Of a DNA stretch of 10,512 nucleotides, positions 1 to 7,453 are shown in pieces. Both the position numbers and the translations under genes were made by a program. Each line of letters opens with the position of its first letter. Within the stretch, counting starts at the first letter, position 1. The notes under the pieces are model-generated. The model searched no databases and was not told the origin of the DNA. It was given only the letters and a program-made list of their open reading frames with translations. The DNA is from Candidatus Moranbacteria bacterium CG_4_8_14_3_um_filter_41_13 (GTDB lineage Bacteria > Patescibacteriota > Minisyncoccia > Moranbacterales > UBA1568), in NCBI GenBank assembly GCA_002782305.1, contig PFHN01000079.1, positions 1-10,512 of the forward strand, read 5' to 3'.

Positions 1-682
1 GAAAAAAGTTTTCTACGGTTCCGAAATACATCACTTTTCTATCAAGATACAGAATCTTGCTCGCATAACGCTGGATGTACGAAGTATCGTGAGTGATGAA
101 AAGAATCGTAATCCCCTTCTTCTGATTCAGTTCGAGGAGCAGTTCGAAGAAGCCATCTCGTGACTGCGGATCGAGAGCGGTCGATGGTTCATCAAAGATA
201 AGAAGCTCTGGTTTTTGTACGAGGGCCCGTGCCAGAAGCACCCTCTGATACTGTCCCCCTGAAAGTTCCGTGAAAGATTTTTTACGGAGATCACCGATAC
301 CGAGTTCTTCCAATATTTCCCGCACTGCTTTCTTATCTGCTTTGGTCACTTTTTTTGGAAAGCTTTTTTCTGATATGAGTCCCAAAAGCACCACCTCTTC
401 TACGACCGCTGGAAACAGCGGATTGACAGAAACATTCTTCTGCGGAAGATATCCAATACTTTGCCATTTTGCAAATTTCTTCTGAGCTTCTCCGAAGAGA
501 GAAACCGCTCCTGAAAAAGACGGAATAAGTCCAAATATGGCTTTTATAAGGGTTGTTTTCCCTGCACCATTGGGTCCTGCTATACCGACAAAATCGCCCT
601 GCTCGACAGAAAATGTAACACCATCTAGGGCAATGCTTTGCTCATAACGGACACCGAGGTTTTCGACGGACAATATATTCAT
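1..682 (-). CDS. znuC: Metal (zinc-type) ABC transporter ATP-binding protein, ZnuC-like, partial (C-terminus beyond window)
   Basis: Cytoplasmic ATPase subunit expected to power zinc or manganese import together with the binding protein encoded just upstream. From ATG at 682 I read 227 codons that run off the left edge, so the C-terminus is missing. Visible motifs are Walker A GPNGAGKTT (residues 36-44), Q-loop Gln81 (YLPQKN), ABC signature LSGGQ (140-144), Walker B LLIFDEP (160-166) and the switch His198 in THD. The spacing YLPQ...VVEEVVLLG is typical of the ZnuC/MntB metal-transport branch. The start lies only 6 nt after the znuA stop and has no clear Shine-Dalgarno, which suggests translational coupling. 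A ZnuB-type permease would be expected next, to the left of the window. Family assignment is firm. Zinc rather than manganese is inferred from the neighbouring binding protein and regulator. Confidence 0.93.
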   Translation of the reverse strand, partial: MNILSVENLGVRYEQSIALDGVTFSVEQGDFVGIAGPNGAGKTTLIKAIFGLIPSFSGAVSLFGEAQKKFAKWQSIGYLPQKNVSVNPLFPAVVEEVVLLGLISEKSFPKKVTKADKKAVREILEELGIGDLRKKSFTELSGGQYQRVLLARALVQKPELLIFDEPSTALDPQSRDGFFELLLELNQKKGITILFITHDTSYIQRYASKILYLDRKVMYFGTVENFF

Positions 683-688
683 ATTTTT

Positions 689-1624
689 TTATTCACACTG
701 AAGACCTTCTGTGAGACTTGCTCTATTTGCTTCCATAATATCGAGGAATGATACGCCACTTTCGATATCTTCCTTGGAAACATTGTGTGAAGCGTTCAGA
801 AGAAGCATCTTCGCATTGGTTTCCTTCGCGATAGTTTCAGCAATTTTTGGACTCGTCAGCTCTTCATAGAAAACATACTTGATATTGTTTTTCTTCACCT
901 GATCTACGAGTTTGATGAGGTCGCGCGGAGTCGGTTCGGCGTCTGGTGCGAGCCCCTGCGCAGCGAGGTATTCGAGAGCATAGCGATGTGCCAAATATCC
1001 GAATGCATAATGCCCACCATATATGACTTCTTTCGTAGCACAATTTTCCAGTGACAATTTGTATTTATAATCAAGCACTGTGAACTTCTCCATATAGTCT
1101 TCCTCTCTGTTATGATAGTAAGCAGTGTGCAGAGGATCTTTGGCTATCAGAGCACTCGTGAGAGTGTGTATCATTTTCTTATCATTATCGAAGTCGAGCC
1201 AGATATGCGGATCAAGGCCGTTTGCTTCGTCTGGCATTCCTGGGGTGAGTTTCATCAAATCTATGCCTATGCTTGCATCTACAGACTGCATATTTTTATT
1301 AGTTACTCCTTTGATTATATCTTCTGCCCAGGGCTCCATAAACTTGCCGGTATAGACAAAAAGATCAGAGGCATCAATCCTCACAATATCACTTGGCTTC
1401 GGTTCAAAACTATGCGCTTCGACTCCTGGAGGAAGAAGAAGCGTCACATCTACAAAATCTCCACCGATATTTTTCACAAAATCATAGAGTGGAAACAGTG
1501 TTGTGACGACAGTAAACTTCTCTTTCGTAGTGCCAACAGACTGTTTTGATCTATTTATACCAAGAGTTATCCCTCCTCCTATGAGAAGCAGTATCGTGAT
1601 AAAAAATATATATTTTTTCATCAT
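689..1624 (-). CDS. znuA: Metal ABC transporter substrate-binding protein, ZnuA-like (cluster A-I)
   Basis: Extracytoplasmic binding protein that would capture Zn2+ (or Mn2+) and deliver it to the ABC permease. With the chosen start it has 311 residues: a charged start MMKKY, a hydrophobic segment (about 5-22), then the fold FTVVTTLFPLYDFVKNIGG typical of the family. Expected metal ligands are visible: His71 (VEAHSFEP), His140 (DPHIWLD) and His205 (YGGHYAFGYLAHRY). A third histidine, where Mn-type proteins have Glu, favours zinc. The His/Asp-rich loop of many ZnuA proteins is absent. There is no lipobox cysteine after the hydrophobic segment, so it is probably held by an uncleaved N-terminal helix or released by signal peptidase. 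The frame is open to 1651 (GTG) with an ATG at 1645, overlapping the regulator gene. I chose ATG 1624 because it lies 8 nt after the regulator stop, begins at the signal segment, and follows AGGA at 12 nt. Confidence 0.92.
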   Translation of the reverse strand: MMKKYIFFITILLLIGGGITLGINRSKQSVGTTKEKFTVVTTLFPLYDFVKNIGGDFVDVTLLLPPGVEAHSFEPKPSDIVRIDASDLFVYTGKFMEPWAEDIIKGVTNKNMQSVDASIGIDLMKLTPGMPDEANGLDPHIWLDFDNDKKMIHTLTSALIAKDPLHTAYYHNREEDYMEKFTVLDYKYKLSLENCATKEVIYGGHYAFGYLAHRYALEYLAAQGLAPDAEPTPRDLIKLVDQVKKNNIKYVFYEELTSPKIAETIAKETNAKMLLLNASHNVSKEDIESGVSFLDIMEANRASLTEGLQCE

Positions 1625-1632
1625 AGACTTTT

Positions 1633-2070
1633 TTATTCCTGACATTGACACTGTTTACAAAGACCAAAAAACTCAAGCGAATGTCTCAGTATCACGAACC
1701 CTTTCTTGCGACTCATTTTCTTCTCTTCAGCGAGTAATTTCTCCTCATTCATATCGATGTCTTCTATTTGCTTGCATTCGAGACAGATGAGGTGATGGTG
1801 ATGATCACGAGAAGCAAGCTCATAATACTGCTTCCGATCTCCGAGTTGCACAGTGCTAATAATGCCTTTCAATTGAAGTTGTTCGAGTTCTCGATAAACT
1901 GTTGTCTTATTCACACCCCTCTTCATAGAAGAGAGTGCCTCAAGCATTTCTGAAACAGAAAGAGGTTCTTCACTTTTTAAAAACATCATCATCAAAGCCA
2001 TACGTGTCTTCGTCATCCGAAGATTGTTCGCTTTGAGTATATCCATTATTTCTTCTGTGTATTGTTTCAT
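1633..2070 (-). CDS. Fur-family metalloregulator (probably Zur-type)
   Basis: DNA-binding repressor expected to sense zinc (or another divalent metal) and control the transporter genes directly downstream. With ATG 2070 it has 145 residues: a winged helix (about 5-85, recognition helix around VNKTTVYRELEQL, 53-65) and a dimerisation/metal domain. Metal-binding residues are complete: the His run 90-93, CLEC (Cys96, Cys99), His130 and Glu133 (RHSLEFFG), and the structural-zinc cysteines CKQC (138, 141) plus Cys143. The frame continues upstream to a TTG at 2106. That TTG is part of a -35 box and the added segment would encode the operator palindrome, so ATG 2070 is preferred. It is the first gene of a fur-znuA-znuC operon. 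Zur rather than Fur, Mur or PerR is inferred from context only. Confidence 0.93.
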   Translation of the reverse strand: MKQYTEEIMDILKANNLRMTKTRMALMMMFLKSEEPLSVSEMLEALSSMKRGVNKTTVYRELEQLQLKGIISTVQLGDRKQYYELASRDHHHHLICLECKQIEDIDMNEEKLLAEEKKMSRKKGFVILRHSLEFFGLCKQCQCQE

Positions 2071-2076
2071 ATTTCC

Positions 2077-2106
2077 ATGATAACGCAACTCAGTTGCATT
2101 TGTCAA
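2077..2106 (-). promoter_or_regulatory. Sigma70-type promoter of the fur-znuA-znuC operon
   Basis: On the minus strand a perfect -35 TTGACA (2101-2106) is followed by an 18-nt spacer and -10 TATCAT (2077-2082, five of six consensus bases). The predicted transcription start falls at about 2068-2071, essentially on the ATG at 2070, so the regulator mRNA would be leaderless or nearly so. The palindromic operator occupies the spacer. Start-site position is inferred from box spacing. Confidence 0.75.
2082..2100. promoter_or_regulatory. 19-bp palindromic operator, probable Fur/Zur-family box
   Basis: AACGCAACT-C-AGTTGCATT is an odd-centred palindrome (centre 2091) with 8 of 9 base pairs symmetric. 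It fills the spacer between -35 and -10 of the operon headed by the Fur-family gene. Its length, symmetry and position match the way Fur/Zur-type dimers autoregulate. I know of no verified consensus for this lineage, so assigning it to the adjacent regulator is inference. Confidence 0.75.
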
Positions 2107-2124
2107 GAAGAAAGAAAGAAGGGG

Positions 2125-2152
2125 TTGCTCTTGGCCTCATTTGGTCTATACT
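2125..2152 (+). promoter_or_regulatory. Sigma70-like promoter for the rel gene
   Basis: TTGCTC (2125-2130), a 16-nt spacer and TATACT (2147-2152) form a moderate promoter reading rightward, with a start expected near 2159 and a leader of about 64 nt before ATG 2223. It is back to back with the fur promoter. The two -35 boxes are only 18 bp apart, separated by a purine-rich stretch. Confidence 0.5.
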
Positions 2153-2222
2153 AAACATAGGCAATGCTTTCTATTATTTGTATTGCCTCACAGATATCTA
2201 TTCATCTTGTTTTAAAAAAAAT

Positions 2223-3731
2223 ATGCCTATCCCTATTGTTATTGATGATGTTTTCAAAGCTATTACAAGACCACTCTCGGGGAGTGATGAGAAGCTTATC
2301 TTGGAAGCCTACCACTTTGCAGAAAACGCCCACCGCGGACAAAAACGAAAATCCGGCGCTGACTATATCGTCCACTGCCTCCACGTTGCCAAAACACTGG
2401 CTGAAATTGGCATGGACGCGAAAACACTTGTTGCTTCCATCTTGCACGATGTCCCCGAAGATACTGAGATTACACTAGCCGAAATAGAAAAAAAATTTGG
2501 AGATGAAGTCGCTTACCTCATCGACGGAATTACCAAGCTCGGAAAGATCAAGCTACGTGGAACGAAAGAAGAATACTATCTCGAAAATCTTCGCAAAATG
2601 TTTCTTGCGATGGCCAAAGATATACGTGTCGTCATTATCAAACTGGCAGACAGGCTTCACAATATGCGAACGCTCGAACACCTCCCGCCTGACAAACAGG
2701 AACGCATAGCCAGAGAAACGATGGAGGTTTATGCTCCCATTGCCAACCGCCTCGGTATCGGTGAAATCAAAGGAGAGCTCGAAGACCTCTGCTTCAAATA
2801 TCTCGAACCAGAGCACTATGCAGAAACAAAAAAAATCGAAGAAATGTATCTCCGTGAAGGAGAAAAATATATGCAAAGTGTTATCGCTCTGTTCCGTACC
2901 CTCCTCACAAAAGAGAAAATACAGATTCTTGATATAAGCGGACGTACCAAACATCTCTATCGCTTGTATCAAAAACTCAAACGTCACGATATGGACGTTT
3001 CTCAGATTTATGATTTCATTGCTATCCGTGTCGTTGTACCAACGATTGCTGATTGTTATGAATCGCTCGGTATCATTCATAGAGAATATCGCCCGATGGT
3101 TGGTCGCATCAAAGACTATATTTCTCTCCCAAAACCCAATGGGTATCAATCCCTTCACACGACGGTATTCGGGCCCGATGGTCGTATTCTTGAAATCCAA
3201 ATCCGCACTCAGAAAATGCATGACGAATCAGAATATGGTATCGCAGCGCACTGGATGTACACTGAAAAAGCACGTCCCAGCTGGCAAAATCTTTTCTTCC
3301 GCAGGAAAACCGATACTGTTACCCTTCCCAAAGACCTTACGTGGGTTAAACAACTTCAGGAGTGGCAGAAAGAAGTCGGCCGTGATGACAGAGAATTTGC
3401 CGAAGGGCTCAAGATTGAATTTTTCAAGAATCATATCTTTGCATTCACTCCCAAAGGAGATATCATCGACCTGCCAGAAGAAGCAACACCGATCGATTTT
3501 GCTTATGCAATCCACAGTGAAATCGGAAATCGTACTGTTGGTGCCAAGGCAGATCGGAAAATGGTGCCACTTGATTATCAAATCAAAAATGGTCAAGTCA
3601 TAGAAATCATCACCGTCAAAGAAAAGAAAAAGCCAAGTCTCGATTGGCTCGCTTTCGTCAAAACTTCAACAGCAAAATCACGCATCCGCCAAGAACATCG
3701 CCACAGCGAGTTTGAAACAGGCAAACAATAA
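2223..3731 (+). CDS. rel: RelA/SpoT-type bifunctional (p)ppGpp synthetase/hydrolase, short form
   Basis: Cytoplasmic stringent-response enzyme that makes and degrades (p)ppGpp. The 502-residue product shows an N-terminal HD hydrolase domain (about 25-180) with His51, the HDVPEDT motif (His75-Asp76) and IKLADRLHNMRT (Asp143). A RelA_SpoT synthetase domain follows (about 238-347) with SGRTKHLY, YDFIAIRV, GYQSLHTTV and EIQIRT. A TGS domain covers about 400-464 (FTPKGDIIDLPEEATPIDFAYAIHSEIG). Both catalytic centres look intact. It ends just after the DWLAFVKTSTAKSRIRQ segment that begins the C-terminal half in long Rel proteins. The helical, zinc-finger and ACT regulatory domains (roughly 200-250 residues) are absent. 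The frame is open back to 2094, but the extra part overlaps the promoter and does not resemble Rel, so ATG 2223 was chosen. It has no Shine-Dalgarno. It is convergent with the ATPase gene. Confidence 0.95.
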   Translation: MPIPIVIDDVFKAITRPLSGSDEKLILEAYHFAENAHRGQKRKSGADYIVHCLHVAKTLAEIGMDAKTLVASILHDVPEDTEITLAEIEKKFGDEVAYLIDGITKLGKIKLRGTKEEYYLENLRKMFLAMAKDIRVVIIKLADRLHNMRTLEHLPPDKQERIARETMEVYAPIANRLGIGEIKGELEDLCFKYLEPEHYAETKKIEEMYLREGEKYMQSVIALFRTLLTKEKIQILDISGRTKHLYRLYQKLKRHDMDVSQIYDFIAIRVVVPTIADCYESLGIIHREYRPMVGRIKDYISLPKPNGYQSLHTTVFGPDGRILEIQIRTQKMHDESEYGIAAHWMYTEKARPSWQNLFFRRKTDTVTLPKDLTWVKQLQEWQKEVGRDDREFAEGLKIEFFKNHIFAFTPKGDIIDLPEEATPIDFAYAIHSEIGNRTVGAKADRKMVPLDYQIKNGQVIEIITVKEKKKPSLDWLAFVKTSTAKSRIRQEHRHSEFETGKQ

Positions 3732-3751
3732 AAGTATTTTCAAGAGTAGAA

Positions 3752-3780
3752 AGTGAGATTATTATCTCTACTATTATTCT
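3752..3780. terminator. Short hairpin between convergent genes, possible bidirectional terminator
   Basis: AGTGAGAT (3752-3759), loop TATT, then ATCTCTACT (3764-3772) form an 8-bp stem with one bulged A. It lies in the 42-nt gap between the rel and pilB stop codons and overlaps the pilB stop slightly. The downstream tract ATTATTCTTTT is T-rich but interrupted, and the opposite strand reads TTTC after the stem. It is a weak, AT-rich hairpin. Position between two convergent genes is the main support. Confidence 0.4.
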
Positions 3781-5522
3781 TTTGTCGCACTCATTACTTC
3801 TTCAAGCGAAGTAATACCTTGTACAATCTTAAGGAAACCATCTTCTGACATAGTCGACATACCATTCTTCCGTGCCTGAATTTCGAGGGCTTCGGTCGTT
3901 GCAGATTCTGTGATGAGTTTGCGTATATCGGTATCCATCGGGAGCACTTCGTAAATACCATTTCGTCCATGATAACCCTCTCCACCGCACTGTTCACAAC
4001 CAACAGCCTTATAGAATGACACCTCGCTCCAATCCTTCGCTTTTTCAATAAACTTTTTCCCTACGGGGTCATTTTTGAGAAAAGCAAAAATACTTTTGAT
4101 ATCATACGATTTCGAGAGGAGTTCAATTTCTTTCTCAGTCATATGATACTCCTTGCGACATTCGACACACAGACGTCTCACAAGACGCTGAGCGATAATG
4201 ACGTTCACAGTAGAAGCAATGAGAAATGGCTCTGCTCCCATATCAATCATACGAGGAAGCGTGGCAGAAGCGCTGTTGGTGTGGAGGGTTGAGAGCACGA
4301 GGTGTCCTGTCATAGCGGCATGCATGGCAATTTCGAGGGTTTCCTGATCACGAATTTCTCCCACCATAATGATATCCGGATCCTGACGAAGAAGCGAGCG
4401 AAGAGCTGCTGCAAACGTCATACCGACTTTTGGATTGATCTGGGTTTGATTAACCCGTGGCATACGATATTCCACTGGATCTTCGACGGTACTCACATTC
4501 ACTTCAGAAGTATTCAAAATATCCATCACGGTATAGAGCGTCGTTGTTTTCCCAGATCCTGTCGGACCAGTCACGAGAATCATCCCGTTTGGTTTCTTGA
4601 TTTCACGATGTACTGCTTCGAGAGCAGTACCAGAAAGTCCCATTTTCTCAAGCGTCAATCCTTTGGAAGATTCATCAAGAAGACGCATCACGATTTTCTC
4701 TCCATCAAATACTGGGAGCATACTGACGCGGAAAGAAATTTTGTATTCATCGCTTTGGATTTTGAAACGACCGTCTTGAGGGATTCGATGTTCGTCCAGT
4801 TTCAGATTGGAAAGCACTTTTATGCGCGCCACGATGCCACCAGCAGTGTCTTTGGGAAGGGTCATCGCATCATGGAGCACACCATCGATACGGTATCTCA
4901 CGTGCACTTCTTTTTCATCTGGTTCGATGTGGATATCACTCGCAGATTCCAAAATAGCGTGCTTGAGAAGTGTATCGACAATACGAATAATCGGAAGACC
5001 AGCGGCGACTTGTTCGAGATTCTCTTCATTTTTACTCTCTCCTTCTGGTGCGATTTCTCCCGTGAGAATATCCCCGAATTCTGCCTTCAAACTCTTCTCA
5101 TATTGACGAAGAACAGTCTGAATACTTTCACGAGTCGTAAGACATGGCACAATCTTCAATCCTGTTTTCTTTCTGATGAAATCAATCGTCTGCAAATCTT
5201 CTGGGTTGAGCATGGCTATCTTGAGATTTGTGCCATTTTTTTCGAACGCAACAATATTGTATTTCTTCGCAATCAGTTCCGGAACAATCTGTAAGACTTC
5301 AATAGGGATGGTTTCTTTGGAAAGATCAACAAAAGGGATACCGAGAATATATGCATAAACCTTCTGGAGTTCTGCTTCTTCGATAAGTTTCTTTTCCAGG
5401 AGTAAACTGCCGAGATTTTTATTCTCTTTCTCCGCCTCACTCACTGTCTGTTCCAGTACTCCTTTTTCAACAATATTTGAATCAAGGAGAAAGTTCTTCA
5501 AATCTTCTGGCCCGATATGCAT
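3774..5522 (-). CDS. pilB: Type IV pilus / type II secretion assembly ATPase, PilB/GspE family
   Basis: Hexameric cytoplasmic ATPase that drives pilin polymerisation (type IV pilus) or pseudopilus extension. The 582-residue product has an N-terminal MshEN/T2SSE_N region (about 1-140, LGSLLLEKKLI and YAYILGIPFVDLS) and a linker. The catalytic half contains Walker A GPTGSGKTT (319-327), the Asp box near VEDPVEYR (347-353), Walker B DPDIIMVGEIRD (381-392) and the His box TGHLVLSTLHTN (405-416). A split tetracysteine zinc site is complete (Cys452, Cys455, Cys509, Cys512), with about 53 residues between the pairs. I chose ATG 5522 because AGAGGA lies just upstream and the protein then starts like family members. 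The frame is open to 5615, but that part covers the promoter. It stands alone here, with no pilin, PilC or PilT neighbour. CPR bacteria commonly carry type IV pilus genes, so PilB is more likely than GspE. Confidence 0.94.
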   Translation of the reverse strand: MHIGPEDLKNFLLDSNIVEKGVLEQTVSEAEKENKNLGSLLLEKKLIEEAELQKVYAYILGIPFVDLSKETIPIEVLQIVPELIAKKYNIVAFEKNGTNLKIAMLNPEDLQTIDFIRKKTGLKIVPCLTTRESIQTVLRQYEKSLKAEFGDILTGEIAPEGESKNEENLEQVAAGLPIIRIVDTLLKHAILESASDIHIEPDEKEVHVRYRIDGVLHDAMTLPKDTAGGIVARIKVLSNLKLDEHRIPQDGRFKIQSDEYKISFRVSMLPVFDGEKIVMRLLDESSKGLTLEKMGLSGTALEAVHREIKKPNGMILVTGPTGSGKTTTLYTVMDILNTSEVNVSTVEDPVEYRMPRVNQTQINPKVGMTFAAALRSLLRQDPDIIMVGEIRDQETLEIAMHAAMTGHLVLSTLHTNSASATLPRMIDMGAEPFLIASTVNVIIAQRLVRRLCVECRKEYHMTEKEIELLSKSYDIKSIFAFLKNDPVGKKFIEKAKDWSEVSFYKAVGCEQCGGEGYHGRNGIYEVLPMDTDIRKLITESATTEALEIQARKNGMSTMSEDGFLKIVQGITSLEEVMSATKE

Positions 5523-5553
5523 AGTCCTCTTTGTTATTGGTTTTTCCTTTTTT

Positions 5554-5562
5554 ATTATAGCA
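5554..5562 (-). promoter_or_regulatory. Extended -10 promoter of pilB
   Basis: The minus strand reads TGC-TATAAT, a perfect -10 with the TGn extension, 31 nt before ATG 5522. No good -35 is seen at 16-18 nt (GTTCAA is the nearest), which is tolerated by extended -10 promoters. Predicted start is near 5547, giving a leader of about 25 nt that contains AGAGGA. Confidence 0.65.
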
Positions 5563-5628
5563 CATATTACAGAAGTTGAACGCTCTGCTCTAAGAAAAGA
5601 CAGCGGAAAAAACAATTTTCTGTTCTAT

Positions 5629-5655
5629 AAAAAAGCTCCGACGGATCGGAGCTCT
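5629..5655 (-). terminator. Rho-independent terminator of groEL
   Basis: Read on the minus strand, stem AGCTCCGA (5653-5646), loop TCCG and stem TCGGAGCT (5641-5634) form 8 perfect pairs, followed at once by a run of T residues (5633-5629). It begins 8 nt after the groEL stop codon, so it should end the groEL transcript before the pilB promoter. Confidence 0.9.
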
Positions 5656-5660
5656 TTATG

Positions 5661-7304
5661 TTACATTCCCATACCTGCCATCGGATTTCCATTGCCACCA
5701 AGAGGTTCTTCTTTCACCTCATCAACAACTGCTGCCTCGGTTGTCAGCAAAAGCGATGCTACAGAAACAGCATTTTCCAGTGCTGTACGTGTCACCTTAA
5801 GAGGATCGATGATACCTGCCTTCACCATATCGTTCTCGTACGTATTTTCTTTGGCATTATAACCAAAGTTCACGAGTTTACTTTCAATGACTTTATTGAG
5901 TACCACTGCAGGATCCTGCTCTCCTGCATTTCTTGCAATTTGGCAGAGTGGTTCAGTCAAAGCCTTAAGCACGATTTCATATCCTGCGTTGAATTCATGA
6001 TCCAGTGACTCGCTTCTTCTCTTCGAGGCAACCGCCACTGATGCCTTCACAAGAGCCGTTCCTCCTCCTGCCACAATACCTTCGGCAATTGCTGCCTTCG
6101 TAGCAGATAAAGCATCTTCCATTTTATCTTTTATATATTTGAGTTCTGTCTCTGTCGAAGCTCCGACACGAATCACCGCGACACCACCAGCGAGTTTTGC
6201 CATGCGCTTTTTCAATTTCTCTTTATCATAATCACTTTCTTCTTTTTCAATCAGTGACTTGATTTCTGCGACGCGACCTTCGATATCTTTTTTCTTTCCC
6301 TTGCCACCAACGATAGTCGTTGTGTCTTTGGTGACGATGATTCTCTGCGCGGTTCCAAGCATCGCGAGCGTCGCTGTTTCGATCTTCATTCCTTTGTCTT
6401 GAGAAATCACGGTAGCACCAGTAAGAAGCGCAATATCTTCGAGTATAGCCTTTTTCGTATCTCCAAACTCTGGAGCTTTGATAGCAATGACATTGAGCAC
6501 GCCACGGAGTTTATTCACTACCAGTGTTGCGAGTGCCTCTCCGTCGACATCTTCGGCAAGAATCACAATATCTTTCTTCCCTGTCTTTGCCAGTTCATTC
6601 AAAATCGGCACAATATCAGCGATAGCAGAAATCTTGCGATCAGTGATGAGAATGGCAGGACTTGCGAGTTCTGCGCGTTGTTTCTCGCTATCTGTCATCA
6701 TATAAGGAGAAATAAATCCTTTATCGAAATTCATTCCTTCAACTATTTCTTTGGAGAAGCCGAGCGTCTGAGATTGTTCCGTAGTGACGACGCCATCTTT
6801 TCCAACAATATCCATCACATCAGCGATCATCTCTCCCATCTCACGACTTTCTGCGGAAATAATAGCTACATTGGTGACTTCTTCTTTCGAAGAAATTTTC
6901 TTCGAATTTTTCTTCAAAAGTTCCATGACTTCATTTTTCGCAGATTCCATACCGCGACGAATCCCCACTGGATTAATACCCGTTTCTACGAGCTTGAGCC
7001 CTTCTCTCACCAGTGCCTGCATAATCACGGTCGAGGTAGTAGTTCCGTCTCCTGCCACTTCATTGGTTTTCTCTGCTACCTGTTTGATGAGCTCCACGCC
7101 GAGATTCTCAAAAGTATCTTTGAGTTCAATTTCTTTGGCGATAGTGACACCATCATTGGTAATCGTCGGTCCACCGTATGGACGAGACAGAATGACATTT
7201 CGTCCTTTTGGTCCAAGGGTTACCTTCACAGCATCTGCCACTTTATCAATACCTACTTTGATTTGTTTGCGAGCGTCTACGCCGTATGCAATTTGCTTTG
7301 CCAT
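5661..7304 (-). CDS. groEL: Chaperonin GroEL (Hsp60)
   Basis: ATP-dependent protein-folding chaperonin that forms a double-ring tetradecamer in the cytoplasm. The 547-residue product begins MAKQIAYGVDARKQ and covers equatorial, intermediate and apical domains. Visible family motifs are VTLGPKGRNV (28-37), the nucleotide-binding GDGTTT with catalytic Asp86, the EGMNFDKGFISPYM stretch, EGIVAGGGTAL and the C-terminal Gly/Met tail GGNGNPMAGMGM. Length matches the usual 540-550. ATG 7304 was chosen because it gives the universal MAK start and is preceded by GAGGAG (7312-7317). The frame is open to 7358 but that part is leader RNA. No groES is adjacent: upstream is ychF, downstream is pilB. The gene has its own heat-shock-type promoter with CIRCE, a structured leader and a terminator, so it is probably a single-gene unit. 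Confidence 0.98.
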   Translation of the reverse strand: MAKQIAYGVDARKQIKVGIDKVADAVKVTLGPKGRNVILSRPYGGPTITNDGVTIAKEIELKDTFENLGVELIKQVAEKTNEVAGDGTTTSTVIMQALVREGLKLVETGINPVGIRRGMESAKNEVMELLKKNSKKISSKEEVTNVAIISAESREMGEMIADVMDIVGKDGVVTTEQSQTLGFSKEIVEGMNFDKGFISPYMMTDSEKQRAELASPAILITDRKISAIADIVPILNELAKTGKKDIVILAEDVDGEALATLVVNKLRGVLNVIAIKAPEFGDTKKAILEDIALLTGATVISQDKGMKIETATLAMLGTAQRIIVTKDTTTIVGGKGKKKDIEGRVAEIKSLIEKEESDYDKEKLKKRMAKLAGGVAVIRVGASTETELKYIKDKMEDALSATKAAIAEGIVAGGGTALVKASVAVASKRRSESLDHEFNAGYEIVLKALTEPLCQIARNAGEQDPAVVLNKVIESKLVNFGYNAKENTYENDMVKAGIIDPLKVTRTALENAVSVASLLLTTEAAVVDEVKEEPLGGNGNPMAGMGM

Positions 7305-7318
7305 ATTTTTTCTCCTCA

Positions 7319-7390
7319 CAATATATACCTTTGTATCCTCATAACTACGAAGAATCACGTAGTTATTCTAGGATCATTTTGTATATATTG
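7319..7390 (-). promoter_or_regulatory. Structured groEL 5' leader: 72-nt three-stem hairpin abutting the Shine-Dalgarno
   Basis: In the groEL leader three nested inverted repeats line up. In mRNA order they are an outer stem CAATATATAC (7390-7381) with GTATATATTG (7328-7319), 10 perfect pairs; a middle stem ATCCT (7374-7370) with AGGAT (7339-7335), 5 pairs; and an inner stem ATAACTACG (7366-7358) with CGTAGTTAT (7349-7341), 9 pairs closing an 8-nt loop. The outer and middle stems are separated by a symmetric 6/6 internal loop, the middle and inner by 3/1. All 24 pairs are Watson-Crick. The outer stem is AU-rich and ends one base before the GAGGAG ribosome-binding site. A thermosensor-like, translation-control or mRNA-stability role is inference. 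I do not recognise it as a named RNA family. Confidence 0.75.
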
Positions 7391-7412
7391 CTCGTTATTA
7401 TCATTAAACATA

Positions 7413-7439
7413 TTAGCACTCTCTATTATAGAGTGCTAG
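7413..7439. promoter_or_regulatory. CIRCE operator (HrcA binding site)
   Basis: TTAGCACTC (7413-7421), a 9-bp spacer and GAGTGCTAG (7431-7439) match the CIRCE consensus TTAGCACTC-N9-GAGTGCTAA at 17 of 18 positions. The heat-shock repressor HrcA is known to bind this element before groE and dnaK operons. hrcA itself is not in the window. Confidence 0.95.
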
Positions 7440-7453
7440 ATACAATACGTCAA
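7425..7453 (-). promoter_or_regulatory. groEL sigma70-type promoter, -10 inside CIRCE
   Basis: On the minus strand -35 TTGACG (7453-7448), a 17-nt spacer and a perfect -10 TATAAT (7430-7425) precede groEL. The -10 lies exactly in the CIRCE spacer, so bound HrcA would block RNA polymerase. Predicted start is near 7418, giving a leader of about 114 nt. Confidence 0.88.

Noticed and set aside
2553..3221. 222-codon open frame on the minus strand
   Set aside because: It is antisense to the catalytic core of rel. Composition looks like a reverse-frame shadow.
4302..5294. 330-codon open frame on the plus strand
   Set aside because: It is antisense to pilB over its whole length, is rich in His, Phe and Cys as reverse-frame translations often are, and has no recognisable domain. 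pilB carries every expected motif.
7319..7390. Treating the groEL leader hairpin as a rho-independent terminator
   Set aside because: It is AU-rich, lacks a T-run on the minus strand after the stem, and is followed by the Shine-Dalgarno and groEL start.
6399..7439. 346-codon open frame on the plus strand
   Set aside because: It is antisense to groEL and its leader, with no family resemblance. It would also read through the CIRCE element.
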